From NCBI GenBank assembly GCA_026873275.1, contig JANTUC010000011.1:1612001-1676000 (forward strand): DNA of 64,000 nt. The letters run 5' to 3'. The notes beneath the pieces were generated by a model. The model ran no database searches. It was not told where the DNA came from and worked only from the letters and a program-made list of their open reading frames with translations. A program made the position numbers and the translations under genes. Of the stretch, positions 45,075 to 56,820 are shown piece after piece (positions within the stretch are counted from its first letter, which is position 1; every line of letters begins with the position of its first letter). Source of the stretch: Pseudopithomyces maydicus. Lineage: Eukaryota > Ascomycota > Dothideomycetes > Pleosporales > Didymosphaeriaceae.

Positions 45075-45616
45075 GGAGGGAGTGACTTGCAATATATACA
45101 TATATACTGGTGCTACTTCGCGTCGTATATCCGTCTACCAGTCCAATCGTCGAATCGGCGCAAAGTTAGTCTACATGCTTGGGATTGGATATGTGATTCT
45201 AGACATTAGCCTTGCTTCCAAACACAACTCATATCATGCAAGTCTACAAACTCATGGTTTTCAATTAACGTCATAAGGACCTGTACAAGTCATGCCGACT
45301 CCAGCCAAAGGCAAACCTGACGCAACGCATTCAACATCTACAAACCCATCAAATCACCTACTGCTTTTCACAAAGTGGTTCGCATAGGTAGATGTATCGG
45401 GTTCTACGTGCTTCTGATATACATGATTTGTATGCATATATTGGCTTCTATTTCTGCTATATTTAATTCTTCAGACCACCCATAGATAAATACTGGTGGC
45501 TATGGTTTATTGTTCCATCGAGCAAACGATCAGAACGGGAATCCCACTCAAAAAACCCCTTCCACGATCCCCAAAAGTCTCTCCAAACAAACCGCCTCAC
45601 ACCCACACAACCACGC
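45075..45616. other. Intergenic between convergent genes, with R2 copy
   Basis: The 542 bases contain a fairly complete R2 repeat at 45256-45322 in an AT-rich setting. Nothing else is recognised. Confidence 0.55.
45256..45322 (+). repeat. Dispersed repeat R2, longest copy
   Basis: GTTTTCAATTAACGTCATAAG leads into GGACCTGTACAAGTCATGCC and GACTCCAGCCAAAGGCAAAC. Shorter matches occur at 15474-15520, 23979-24010 and 36376-36415, all on the plus strand. Confidence 0.5.
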
Positions 45617-47636
45617 TCACAACAGCCGTGGATCAATCAGATCATCGCCATCCTGGCCCATATAAGGCGAATGAGTCATGTACCCGCCGCTGTAATCGAA
45701 CTCTGATGAGGCCTGACCCGCTTCCTGGTTCTCTTTGTCGTTGGCAAACACCATACCAGCGCTCGTCATCGGTACGCCAGCGCGTGACACCCCATGCTTA
45801 AAACCCGGGTAGGACACCGGAGAGCCTGCAACGGGAGCTCGAAGCCACGAATTGGGATCCTGAGAAAGCGTCCGCGGTTTCTTGGCCAGCGTTTCTGAGA
45901 AGTCGGAGGCGCTGGCGTCGTCTGCTTCCCAGGTACGCTTCCCGTTCATCGCGCTGGTTTGATATCCAGGTTTACCAGCTAAAAGCCCCGATGCCTTTCG
46001 AGGCGAAGCTAGATTCCCATCAAGCATCCCCTTACCCATCCGCTCATCATCCCCCACCCCAGGAATGAACCCCTTACCCTCCATCTCCCGAACATACCCC
46101 CTCAACCGCTCACTCGTCCACGCCTCCTGCAACGCCACCCCCTCCGCATACAACCGCTCCCGCTCCGCAACCAAGTGCTTGCACAGCGCATCGCCGGGCA
46201 TCTGCTCCCCGTTCGCAGGCAGCACGTCGTAGTCCCGCAGCAGCTGCACGATCATCGCCTTGCTGTACTTCGCGCGGTACGTCGTCCACATGGGCTTGGC
46301 CTTCGGCCCGTTGCCGTACCGTTGCATCGTCAGCGGGCGTCCCGCGTTGTTGCCTGGGAGCGAGAGCGGGTACCGGTTTACGCGTGCGGCGAGGGCGATC
46401 AGGCGGGATGTTGGGGAGGTGTGGAGGGGGCTTTGGGGCGGCCGGGGGGGTTGCGGGGGGCGGGGGAGTGGAAGGGGAAGAGGGATTGGATGTGGATGCG
46501 GGTTGAGGGTTAAGACGGGGCGGCGTGGGAAAATGTGGCAGAGGTTGCTGAGCATACATCGCTGCCATGCTGATCGGTCCGGTGGTATTCGCATCCGACG
46601 ACACTTCGGTGTCATCAACCTCCACGGTGGGAATCGCCACATCCACATCAACATCCACATCCAGAGCATCAAAGTCGATAACCGCATCCCAGTCCGTAGC
46701 CGAGTCCATCCCGCTGATCCCCTCAAACTCCGCCGTGCTGCCATCCAGCCCCAGCTCCAGTTCCAGCTCGCTCCCCTCCAACGGATGGAACTCATCGCGG
46801 TGCTTCTGCCACAACGTCGCGAGTTCCAGATTCCCCTTACACGCCCGAATCACATCGGCGTCGACCCCGTCATCGTACAGCATGCGCTGGAACTGCACCT
46901 TCCGAAAATGGCCCGCCTGGCTCGCAGGATTCTTCCCCGAGAATGTCCACAGGAGGGGTTTCCCTTTGGCGCTTTCCCCGGGAACATGTTCTTCGCTGAG
47001 AGACGGACCTGTTTCTTAGGAGGCGATGGGACCTCGGGGTGAGGCTGGGGAGCGGCCTCGGGGTTGTTGTCGTTGTTGTTGTCGTTGCGCTGGCGGTCTA
47101 TCTCGAGCAGGCGGTGGATGAGGATTTGGCCTTCGGTAGAAGTACCGGGTGGGACGCCGCCGGTTGCCATCATGTGCTTTGCGAAGGCGATGGTGACGTT
47201 GCGGAGGGGGTAATGTCTTGCGCTTTCCGCTACGCCATAGGTTGGTCGTGTACCATCCGTTCTGGCCCTGGGGTCCTCGGAATGTATTGCCGTGCTCGTC
47301 GATGCCTAAGGTAGGGTCGGGCTGGGGCGGGGGCGTGGGCTGGGACTCCCAGTGGGTGTACGAGGGCAGCTCGTCTTCTGAGACGGTTTCGAAGACGGAG
47401 TCGGCGTCGGCGTCGGAGTCGTGGTTGTAGACGTGGTCATAATTGTGGTTATCGTCGTGGTTGTGGTCGTTTTCGGTGTCAGCTGGTGATAAGTCAGTCG
47501 CTATCCTAGATTCCAGGCTGGATACTTTGCACTCACTCGACTCGGCGCGCCTAAGGCGTATGTGACCGCGGACAAGCCCATGGGGCAACATCTCAGAGTC
47601 AGTGGTATTAGACAGGCGGTAGGGAGCTCCTGACAT
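45617..47636 (-). CDS. Uncharacterised acidic protein, several frame breaks
   Basis: The gene reads from MSGAPYRLSNTTDSEMLPHG at 47636 to a stop at 45617, in pieces that change frame at homopolymers: the G run 47206-47210 (extra base), 46976-46982 (missing base) and the G runs at 46444-46466 (extra). An in-phase 54-base intron with GTGAGT and CAG probably lies near 47534-47481. Recognisable blocks: an acidic His/Asp-rich stretch, NVTIAFAKHMMATGG, then GKPLLWTFSGKNPASQAGHF, YDDGVDADVIRACKGNLELA, and a C-terminal half with AKYSKAMIVQLLRDYDVLPA. The last is a helical motif I do not recognise. The broken segments join into one coherent globular plus disordered protein of roughly 650 residues. No function is assigned. 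Confidence 0.55.
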
Positions 47637-48279
47637 TTTGCTGCCGCAGGAGAACCAAGATTCTCAGTCTCGTTGAGAAGTTAGAGCAGAGCGCGTTAAA
47701 CGACGAGAGCATGAGGCTTTATAAAGTACTCCAGTGTCCGGTTGACCGTTTGCGATGAGTCAAGTGCGTTGCGCGCCGCGACGTTGCCAGGTTGAATCAA
47801 CCACAGACGCGCTGGGGTTGATTATGTGGAGTGAAAGGCAAAGCGCGGAAAGGCAAGTTTGGTCAAAGCTTCCTAAGAGTTCTGCTTGAGAGGTGCCTAT
47901 CACGCTTATGGGCAGGAGAACGCTGGTATAAGTCATATATGGGGGTGAACTGCTTGAAGTTTCGATATGCGCCCATGGAAGTTCAATGAAGCTAGCTGAC
48001 AGGAGCTCATGCGTACGACAAAAGGTGCACCCAGGAAGTTATTGGAATCTTATAGATATCCATGGCATATTCTCATGTAGTATATAGATTATGTGAAACG
48101 GGAGTAAAATGCTAGGATTTAATATCGGCAACCTGAAAACGGGGGTATGGACCTTTTTCGGTTTTTTTTGTATATAGTATAAACAAGATACTTAGATCAC
48201 ACAAAGCAGTCTCACCAACTACTCCCGCAACACTCACGTATAATCAGCTAACTCAAGAATACAACAGCAGGTCATTTGC
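47637..48279. other. Intergenic
   Basis: About 640 bases upstream of one minus-strand gene and downstream of another. A TTTATAAA sits at about 47717, near the start of the gene at 47636. No repeat or gene is seen. Confidence 0.5.
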
Positions 48280-49280
48280 TTATTTGCCAGTTCCCCCTCC
48301 CAGAATATTGTTTACCCTTGCCCCTCGGTTCGTATATACCACGTTTCCACCCGGCACCCCAACCGCGTCTGCTCTCACCGCAGGAATTCTTATCACGTTG
48401 AACTGCCCCCCATGAGTTCCTCCCGACAGTCCAACAGTTGCAATAGGCAAAGGCCGCACCGGTATCAACCCAGGATCAATCTGTCCGATCAGAGTCCTCG
48501 GCGGCGGCAATCCACTAACCGTAGACCTCAGCAGCTCCGTCCTAAGATCACGCGGTCCACTTTGACTGGAACCCGCACTCAAACTCTTCTGCGAGACTTT
48601 AAGGCCCACCGGGACCTTTGCGCCATTAGGTCCCACCGGCATCTTCCTAACCTCGAGCTGCTGTTGCTGAATGCCACCACCCTCACTTGCGCTCGTCTTG
48701 TCTCCTTCCCCTTTGCCTTCCTCTTTCTTGCCCTCCTCTTCCTCTTCTTCCTCCTCATCTTCATGCGGCAACCCAAGAAAATCCCTCTTCAACCCATGCC
48801 AGAAACATTTCCCACTGAACCAGCATCTACACAAATCGTGTCAGCATCCAGGCGTGCCAAAGCGCACAAGTGTGATACGTACTCGCACCAAGAGCAAATC
48901 CATATCGCCAAAACCCCTGTGATGAACGCCCCGAAGCAAATAATGAGCTCCATCTCGAAAAGCGTCAAGTCTTGCGCGTACTCGTCGAAGCGGAGGCGAG
49001 TCGGTACGTCGTCTAGCGATAAGGCGTGTCCAGGGGGCCAAGAGGGGTGGGTGGATGATGTTGCAGTTTGAGAGGGCCGGATCGAGATGAGGGTGGAGGG
49101 TGGCGGTGAGGTTATCGAAGGAGTGAAGGATGCAGTGGGGACGAAATGGACGCCATTCTCGTTGAGTTCGGGCGTTGAGGGAATGACAGAGTGTGAGGAT
49201 GGGGAGGAAAGAGCTGCCTCTGGGGGCATCGTGTGGACGGAGGTGAGTTGACTTGGGGAAGCGATGTCAGAATGGATCAA
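48280..49280 (-). CDS. Single-pass membrane protein with Cys-rich juxtamembrane segment
   Basis: Exons 49280-48883 and 48826-48280 join across a 56-base intron (GTACGT to TAG); 314 residues, or 297 from the internal Met at 49229. The N-terminal 115 residues are Ser/Thr/Pro-rich and could be extracellular. A membrane helix ELIICFGAFITGVLAIWICS is followed at once by a cluster WCECWFSGKCFWHG, which suggests palmitoylation or a metal site. Next come a run of eight Glu residues and a basic, Gly/Pro-rich cytosolic tail. No signal peptide is seen, so it may be a type III or tail-in protein. I do not recognise a family. This frame is intact, unlike several neighbours. Confidence 0.6.
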
Positions 49281-49761
49281 GGCGGGGAGTGATCATGGAG
49301 AGGTGGCATGTGTTTTATGCGGACAAGTCGCCATGGCGTGTTGAGCGTGGTCAGGAGGTAATCAACCAGAATAGGGTGCGCATGCCGTGCGCTGGTGAGT
49401 GAAGCCGTGGTGCAGCCTATGCAGCTGCACCCGTTTATGTTTAGCAAAGCACTAAGTGGTGAAAGACACGATTTTGAAACAAACGACTGCGATATAACAA
49501 GCTGCCAAGTACTCTAGGAGCAAGCTGCAGGTGTGCAGCAACTGAACGCTTGCAACATTGTAATCAAGCTACTACGATGATATCGATACCGTAGCTAAAA
49601 ACAACGTTCAACAGACCTGGCTTTCATCTACTCACACAAATGGCAAAAATCCAAAGCTGTATACTAATCACTCATTTGCCTACTTTTTTTTTAAAAAAAA
49701 AAAACATTCATCCAGTAAACCAGAAATATAGTAAACCAAGATGTCAAAACAACGCCCATCT
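49281..49761. other. Intergenic
   Basis: The 481 bases include a long T/A homopolymer block (49685-49704, ten Ts followed by twelve As), which is a hairpin-forming tract. No gene is seen. Confidence 0.5.
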
Positions 49762-52485
49762 TCAAGACGCCTGACGTCCCAAAACCTTTTTGACCTTCCC
49801 CTTCAGACCACCGCCCCGGATCTTTCTCCTAACCCTATCCAACACCCCATTCCCCTCTCCACGAACTACTCTACGTTGACGCCACCAGCTCCCTCTCCTC
49901 TCCCCATTCTCCACATCACCATCCACTACCTTACCCTTAAACCAACCCCTCACCCTCCTCCCCCACCCCTTCTTCCGCACAACCACCTCCTCACCCCCTT
50001 CACTCCCCCTCTCTTCACGTCCCTCATTCCCCTCCTGTCTCTCACCCCCTTTACCCCCTTCACTCCCGGCACATCCCTCATCTCCACCACCCGTCTCATC
50101 ATCCGCGCATCTCTCCTTCCCCTTCCCCTTACCCCCTTCATTCTCCCCAGCCCAATCCTCCGTCTCTTGGATCTCATCCACCCAAACCACACACCCGCTA
50201 TCCGGACTCGCGATCCGGACTTTCCTCTGCATCGGCCCCGGCGACGGCGTGTCCCCCGTGTACTCGGGTAAGCGGGCGAAACTGTCGTCGCTCATCCCGT
50301 GGATGGGATTGATGCTGGCGCTGGCGCTGGCACTCGCACTCGCACTCGCACTGGCGCTAGCAACCGCGCTGTCATGGTGGCCGAGGATAATCCGCTGGTG
50401 AAGCGGCGAGCGTACGGTGGGGATGGTAGGGAATAAGTTCCGTGTTTGCGCTTGCATTTGCATTTGCGTTTGTGCTGGCATTTGCGTCGCAATCTCAGGC
50501 TCGAGTTCAGACTCCATCTCCATCTCCATCTCCATCTCACCCTCGACCTCACCCCCGACCTCACCCCGCCCATCGCCCCACGAACCCCGACGCGCCACCC
50601 TACCCTTCCCCACAGCACCATCTCGATACAACGACAACGAATCCCCACTCCCACTCCCACTCCCAACCTCGCTCTCGCCCTCGCTACGCAGCACACCGGC
50701 CGGCACAGGAGTCCACGTACCCACCTCCCCAAGCGGACTCGCCAAGTGCCTGAGCTCAGGCGGACCTTTGTACAGCGGGGATGACCGAATGTGCGGGTAG
50801 GTCATGGCGCCGAGCGGCGAGAGGGATCCGAAGCCTGGGTGGAAGGCGTGGTTTGCGTCTGAGAGGGAGTCGTGGCGTTTGGGGTTTGGGCGGGGGGCGG
50901 GTGGGGAGGAGGGGAGGTGGAGGTTTGTGAAGGGGCGGTAGAGAGGGTCGTGTGGGGTGAGGGTTTTCGCTGTGGTGGTGGTGTTGCGGAGGGAGAGAAA
51001 TTGTGGGGGGATGATGGTGTGCGTGGGGTGACGGGGGTGGGAGATGTATTGGAGGCGGGCGGGAGTGGTGCTGTATTTTGCGCCGTGGGGGTGTGGTGTT
51101 GGGGGGTGTTTGCTGGAACTAGCCCAGCTTGATGCGGTTGTGTTGTCTGTTGCTTGGGTATTTGGTTTGGCTCTTTCGATTCCAATGCCGGGATTGTTTT
51201 GGCTCGTGTTGTTGCTTTCTTGCTGGATGAAGGATGATTGCTGTGGATCGAAATCCCCTATGCGATAGTTTAGCGTCGAGGTCATGCTGAGTATTTCTTC
51301 GTCTCGGTCGCTCGTCTCATTGCCATCCTGGTAGCTGTGAGGTGGTCGCTGTGGTTCCTTACCCAGACCTTTACGTTTGCCATCATCCATGGGGTTATTT
51401 GTGTGGTAGTTCGTGGTCGAGGTTGTGCTTTGCGTTGGATAATCTCGCTCACTTATATTGTTGCCTTCTTTTCGGTGGTAGGATGGTTGCTGTACCTTCT
51501 TTCTGGCCAAAGAGTACTTGCTCTCTTTTCCGTGAATGAGACTCGAACCTTGATGTCTACCATCATCCATAGCATCTTTTGCGCGATAGTTTGCCGCAGA
51601 CATCATATTCTGCCATGTGTGGTCCTGGTCTTGGTCCCGGTCGTTCATCTCGTGACCCCCTTGATGGCCGTAAGATCGTTGCTGTGACTCCCTGCCGATA
51701 AAAGAATCCTCGCTCTCCCTGTTTTGAACGAGATTCGTATCCTTCCGCCTACCGCCATCCACAGGCTCACCCGCGCAGTATCTCGCCTTCACCTTCAATC
51801 TTTCCACTCCGTAGTCATAATCCCGGTCATCCACCTCCCCACCTCTCCGGCTCTTCGATCGCAACCACATCCCCTCCCCACCCACCGCACCCACACTCCC
51901 CGTCTCCCTCGAAATCCCCACCCCATCCACAACCTCATCCGCGCGATACTTCCCCTTCAACTTCATCCTTCTGACTTCCTCCTCCCGCCCACTCCCACCA
52001 ACCTCCTCCGTACTCCCCCTTCCGGGATAAGCGTCAACCCCAGCCGTCCGCCCCGCTCCTCGGCACCACACCCCGCCGCAAGCACCACGCTGTGCATCGG
52101 GAACGGCGTCAGCTTGCGAGCTGGCGCGCGGTACTCGACGGACGCGGACGCGGATGCGGCCGCAGACCAGAACGACTCGTCGTCCGAGAGCGTGTCGAAC
52201 GAGTCCGGGTCTGAGTCCAGGGCCTCGGAATGTGTATGCGTATGCGTATCAGTATACGTATGCGGGGTGTGGCTTTTCCTGCGGACGGGCACACGCGGGG
52301 AGACGCGGTGGGGGAGTGAGATCTTGCTCTTGCGCGGTGGGGGGAGTTGGGGGAGAGGTGGGTAGCGGGGCTGGGAGATTGGGTGGTGCGGTGGGGGATG
52401 TCGGATTTAGGTGGTGAGGTTGTGGGGGAGGGGAGATGGCTGAGTTGCGGTGTTTCATGATGGGGGACGGGTAGGTGCCGGGCAT
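49762..52485 (-). CDS. Large disordered protein with internal repeats, two frame breaks
   Basis: Starts at MPGTYPSPIMKHRNSAIS. Two frame breaks lie at the G run 52393-52397 (extra) and the C run 52038-52041 (missing). A conserved-looking block, VEYRAPARKLTPFPMHSVVL, lies near residue 120. The middle (about 150-400) has four to five degenerate units of about 50 residues with NYRAKDAMDDGR or variants, then SSLIHGKES, then QQRSYGHQ and DRD. Further on are a Glu-Met repeat, a Ser-Ala dipeptide run (50303-50366) and a strongly basic Gly/Arg/Lys C-terminus. Total is about 900 residues. There is no catalytic domain or membrane segment. The low-complexity DNA makes length polymorphism likely. Function is unknown. 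Confidence 0.55.
50303..50366. repeat. GCACTC/GCGCTG hexamer-like repeat inside a coding region
   Basis: Repeats of CTGGCG and CTCGCA over about 60 bases encode an Ala-Ser dipeptide run in the minus-strand gene. A second tract of CATCTC repeats at about 50511-50538 encodes Glu-Met repeats. Confidence 0.7.
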
Positions 52486-52937
52486 TGTGGTGGTGCAGCT
52501 GAAGGCTGTGGTGTTTGAGAGGGGGAAGGCGAGATGGGGCGGTGTCCATGGCTGGTTGGATGTGCGTGTAAGCGGAGTAAGTGATGGAATGGGTGGTAGA
52601 AAGAAAAGATGAAGGAGGAAGTTCGTGTAAGGATGAAGATAGCTGTGTGGACTGCGGGTTATTCGAATTTCAGCGTCAGAGGCTCGGGAAAGTGTCGACA
52701 CCGCGTGCTGTCACGGTAGCGAGCATGGTGACAGCCGCACCTGCATGCATATGAACAAATTAAATCAGAAAGGGCATCTAAGGTTGAGCGGGTTTGCAGT
52801 TAGTCACGCATCCTTGGGATCGACCCAGCGTGAAGGAATTTCAACAAGGGACACTGGATTAGACTCCTAGTTCACATTACCGGCGAGACAGTGCTCGCAA
52901 TCCCGCGAGGAACTGTACGTGAATTTTCATTACTGCA
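52486..52937. other. Intergenic
   Basis: Promoter side of one minus-strand gene and 3' flank of RAD18. Nothing else is recognised. Confidence 0.5.
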
Positions 52938-54420
52938 TTACTGCATCGCTGTTGAGCTTTCTGCGTCTAAAACTGGTTCTTCGGGCATCCTGAACATTGG
53001 TACTTTCCTGGTCGGACTTCCAAGAGCTTCCGTGGGCGACTTTGCTAGTCCCAAAGGGACGTCTTCATATCGCACGTCGCGGCCTGCCTTCAAACTCGCT
53101 TCTTCTGTTTCGTGGCCCAGGGCCGGAAACATGGAATCGGTGCGGTTGGCCTCCTCTACCTTCTGTCGGATTGTTGAGAGCGCAGCTTCGTTGCCTTCGT
53201 ACGGATGGGGCCGGGCGGACGAAGTCGGCGCGTTGTTGGTATCGGGTGATGACTGATGGGTTGTGCCGTTACCAACAATATCGGACTGCCCTTGTTCTGC
53301 ATTGCTCTCCGTATTATTGGCTTCCGTCTTCGCCCTGGCCCGCGCTCTGGCATTTGCAATCAGGTCGTCAAACTGACTCTTGTGTTCTGTGGCGTAGCCC
53401 TGGCCATCAAAGTCCTTTCGCATGATGTGTGATTCTTTTACGTTTGCGCTGCCTCCTTGTGTGCGCTCCCAAGCGTCCAGCTCCCTCAACAGCTCTCGCT
53501 TCGTCTTTCTGACGTCATCGGAGGCATCGCAGTTCGAATTGTAAAGGTTCAACCATTCCTGGTGTCGCTTTATCAAGACTGGTTTTGCGCCCGTAGTGGG
53601 TATACCTAAATCTTGTAGCTTCTTCCGCAGTGCCTTGTCGCTCAGCATGGGATAGTGTAGACCGGGGAGACGCGTCGGCGGAGGGCCGCTATCCTTTCTT
53701 CGATTTCGCATTGCATCGCCAAAGGCATCGGTTTTCCTATAAAACTGGTCAGCATACATGCTGGTTGGAGGTGTAGAGAAGCTTACGGTGTCCGTCTCTT
53801 GCGCACTCCATCGTCCTCCTGCGTAGCCGGGCAGACAGGAATATGGTTGAACACCGCCTCCTCTTTCATGGGCTTCTTGCAGATCGGGCACGGCACCATA
53901 CCGTCTGGAATATACTCGTCTTCCTGGTCCTCTTCGCTGTCCGGTATGACCACAGGCGGGTCGTCCTTGGTGCTCGCCTCCTCTTCCAGCCTCTTGCTGC
54001 TCCGTGTCTGTCGTGACCGCGTGGTGCGCCGCCCCTCTCCATCATCCTCTGTCACCTGGCGCTTTCTCTTCCGACCGTTCACCAGCGTCTGCGTCTCTCC
54101 ATCATCTTTGTCCTTTGCACGCGCTAGCTCTAGCGCCTTCGGACGCGCCTCTTGAAATCTAGTCGTAATGTCGCGCACCGCGATGTTAGGCTGCAGCTTG
54201 TCGGCCTGGCAGCTCGCCTTGCACGCGGGACACTTCCCGTCGCTTGCGATGCAGCGCCGTATGCACAGGGAACAGAACGTGTGCGCGCACGTGGTTATGA
54301 CGGGGTTATTGTAGAATTCCTTGCATATTTCGCAGCGGAGGGCAGCCTCGAGGGGCTCGAAGAGGGGAGCGATGTCGACAGCCAGTCTGTCGAGTCGGGG
54401 AGCTCGAACGAGGCCTCCAT
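52938..54420 (-). CDS. RAD18: Postreplication repair E3 ubiquitin ligase RAD18, one frame break
   Basis: Exons 54420-53787 and 53736-52938 join through a 50-base intron (GTAAGC to TAG). A base is missing at the G run 54364-54367 (C run on the coding strand); repaired length is 477 residues. The start resembles fungal RAD18 (DSTDWLSTSLP). The RING finger uses C30, C33, C45, H47, C50, C53, C64 and C67. A UBZ-type zinc finger lies at C178, C181, H193 and C197. The SAP DNA-binding domain is around 243-272 (LQDLGIPTTGAKPVLIKRHQ). With Rad6, RAD18 monoubiquitinates PCNA at stalled forks to start lesion bypass. The acidic PDSEEDQEDEY stretch before the UBZ resembles a SUMO-interacting motif region. 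Confidence 0.95.
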
Positions 54421-55772
54421 GGCGAGTGTTGCGGGCAGAAATGGCAAAGTCGAAAGATGCGATGCGAGCGGCGCGTCCTCGGTCGACGCGATCGGCGACC
54501 CGAGAGCACGTGATAGCGTAATTGCGGACTTCTCCGAAATGGGTGTAGACGGCCCTTTGTCAGCGGCCACGGGGCGTGGTTGTTGTGGAGACGACGGGAA
54601 GCTCAATGTCGATTGTCGTGTATTTACTCGTCGGGGTGATTGCCGGGACATGCTTCATGTGTGGAGCCTGCCTGAATGTATTTGCAGGTAGGTGGCGAGC
54701 ACTGAGATGGGAAGCTCCATCAGCTGGGAAAGAGAGAGCCATGTCGTGGTGAAGCTATACCGACATTCAACAAGAAGACTAGGAGTGGTTGACTGTGTAG
54801 CAGCCTGGCTTGTGCGTAGAGCTCCTTCAGTTTCGGTCGGCTCAGTTCAGACCACGACGATACTGTACCGGTCTTGGCCTTGATTTCGCTGTTGTAATTC
54901 AACCAGCTGGGCGTCAACCCTTTCCCTCACGCCAACGGCATCCCCAACGGCATCCCTAACGGCATGACCACGAGGTAACAAAAGGCACCTGCAGAATTCG
55001 CAGCCAAGCACTATCTGTATAATTGCTTAATTCTTTTGCCCGCGGCTCGCGCACTTGGCTCGTCTAGCCATGCACGAAACTAATCTTAGAACTCTCTTGC
55101 GTCACCACCTGATCACGCTTCAGAACCTCAATCATGCCCTTCTCTCGTCCGTAGATGTAGATGTACGTCACCTGAATCTGAATAGATCCAACATATTGAC
55201 ACAGTATTCTTAAGATGTATAATACATGGCTAAGCCGTACTATTCCTTAAGCCCTCTATAATGCTGCTCTATACCCTCTACCCATCTGCAATCACCGCAC
55301 CATCCACGCCTTCATCCCCATCACACGTGCACCTCCCCTACTGTACCACCAACCCACAACAACCGACGCACAAATGAACAACCTCATCCCCATCCCCCAG
55401 CACCACCACCTTTCTCCCACCGGAAAATAACTCTCCACGCCACACCCTCGCCCTCTCCATATACCGGCCTCCCCCGGTCTTGGCACCCCCAACTACCGAG
55501 CCTTTATCCACTTCCGTCCGACCACGCACACGCCTGCATGCACATGTACACATCGGGTACGCTCCATGCACACGCTACTCCGCAGAAGTGTGGGGAACGT
55601 CCCGCTAGTTCGTTTGATGTATATGTACGTGTGTATGTAGGCACCATGTACATGTACCCCAGGTTGCATCCCCGTTCCGCGTACACGTTTACATACGCCA
55701 CTTTATAATCTTCCGAGGGGGCGGCTTGGCCGGTCGGCTTTTTGCCTGGGGATTGCATGGTGCCCGTCGGGT

Positions 55773-55779
55773 GGCTAAA
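55773..55779 (+). promoter_or_regulatory. XlnR/Xyr1-type site GGCTAAA
   Basis: GGCTAAA matches the known binding site of the xylanase activator XlnR. It is 210 bases before the start of the GH11 xylanase, on the same strand. That a functional activator uses it here is inference. Confidence 0.55.
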
Positions 55780-55886
55780 GAGAGGGACAAGGCCGGGTCT
55801 TGGCTGGTGTTTTGTTTCGTGGTGTTCTGTGGTGCGAGAGGGTTTGAGTGGGTGAGTGACGCCGTGGCGGTGGGATGGGGTGTGTG

Positions 55887-55894
55887 TATATAAA
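55887..55894 (+). promoter_or_regulatory. TATA box of the xylanase gene
   Basis: TATATAAA lies 95 bases before the ATG at 55989, a typical distance for a strongly expressed fungal secreted enzyme. Confidence 0.6.
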
Positions 55895-55988
55895 GGGAGG
55901 GGGAGGCCGTTGTTGACGGGTATACGTACATACCAGCTGTGTGAAACGAGACGAACCGAACCGAATCATAAAAGATCAAGTGGAAAGG

Positions 55989-56820
55989 ATGGTATCCTTC
56001 AAAGCACTCGTCGCCACGGCTTTAGCCATCCTCCCCGCTGTCATCGCGGCGCCCGCCGAGGCCCTCGAGACGCGACAGAATTCCCCTGGCAGTGGTGGAC
56101 TGAGGGCCAGGGCCAGTTCGGCTGCCAGCAGCAAGGCGGAGGGAAGTACTCCTGCACGTGGAGCGGGCAGAAGGGTGGAGGTATGGTTGCAGGAACGGGT
56201 TGGGGTGCGGGTCGCAAGTAAGTTTATATTCCTACGTACATGCATACATCCCCTCCATTCATGTACATGTATATTCTCCCTCCCTCTGCCTCTTCTCTCT
56301 GTCTCTACACACCCACGCATACCTATATATATATCCATGAACATAGACATGGCTATATACAACCCCACCCTAACCCTCCTCCCCCAGAACCGTCCGCTAC
56401 ACCGGGACCTACAACCCCAAAGGCCCCGGCTACCTCTCCCTCTACGGCTGGACGCGCAACCCCCTCATCGAATACTACATCGTCGAATCCTGGGACCTGC
56501 TCGCCCCCGGCGAAGCCTGGACCCTCCGCGGCAACTACACGACCGACGGCGTCAACTACGGCATGTACACGGCGCAGCGGGTCAACAAGCCGTCCATCGA
56601 GGGCACGCGCACCTTCACGCAGTACTTCGCGGTCAGGAACGTCGCGGAGAAGAAGGTGGGCGCCGTCAGCGGGACGATCAACACGGCGAATCATTTCGAT
56701 GCGTGGAGCAAGTTTGGGTATAGGTTGGGGAACTTTGAGCAGAATATGTTTATGGTGACTGAGGCGTTTGCGAATGGGACGCAGTTGCCGAGTGGGTCGA
56801 GTACGATTACTGTTAGCTAG
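55989..56820 (+). CDS. GH11 endo-1,4-beta-xylanase, secreted, one frame break
   Basis: Exons 55989-56217 and 56388-56820, with an unusually long 170-base intron; repaired length is 220 residues, the usual GH11 size. A signal peptide (1-20) is followed by a likely Kex2-type cut after an Arg near 29. One C is missing in the run 56083-56086; past it reads PWQWWTEGQGQFGCQQQGG, the first beta-sheet strands. The core shows GYLSLYGWTRNPLIEYYIVE with nucleophile E105, and TEAFANGT with acid/base E202. The enzyme cuts the xylan backbone outside the cell. Two features are atypical: the N-terminal strands carry cysteines (GCQ, SCT) that could form a disulfide, and the acid/base motif is TEAF rather than the common EGY form. 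Confidence 0.9.

Larger units (their letters stand above)
54421..55988. other. Intergenic with xylanase promoter
   Basis: About 1.6 kb. The left part is the RAD18 promoter. A 12-base tandem repeat AACGGCATCCCC occurs three times at 54933-54965. The right end carries the regulatory sites of the xylanase gene. No further gene is supported. Confidence 0.6.
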
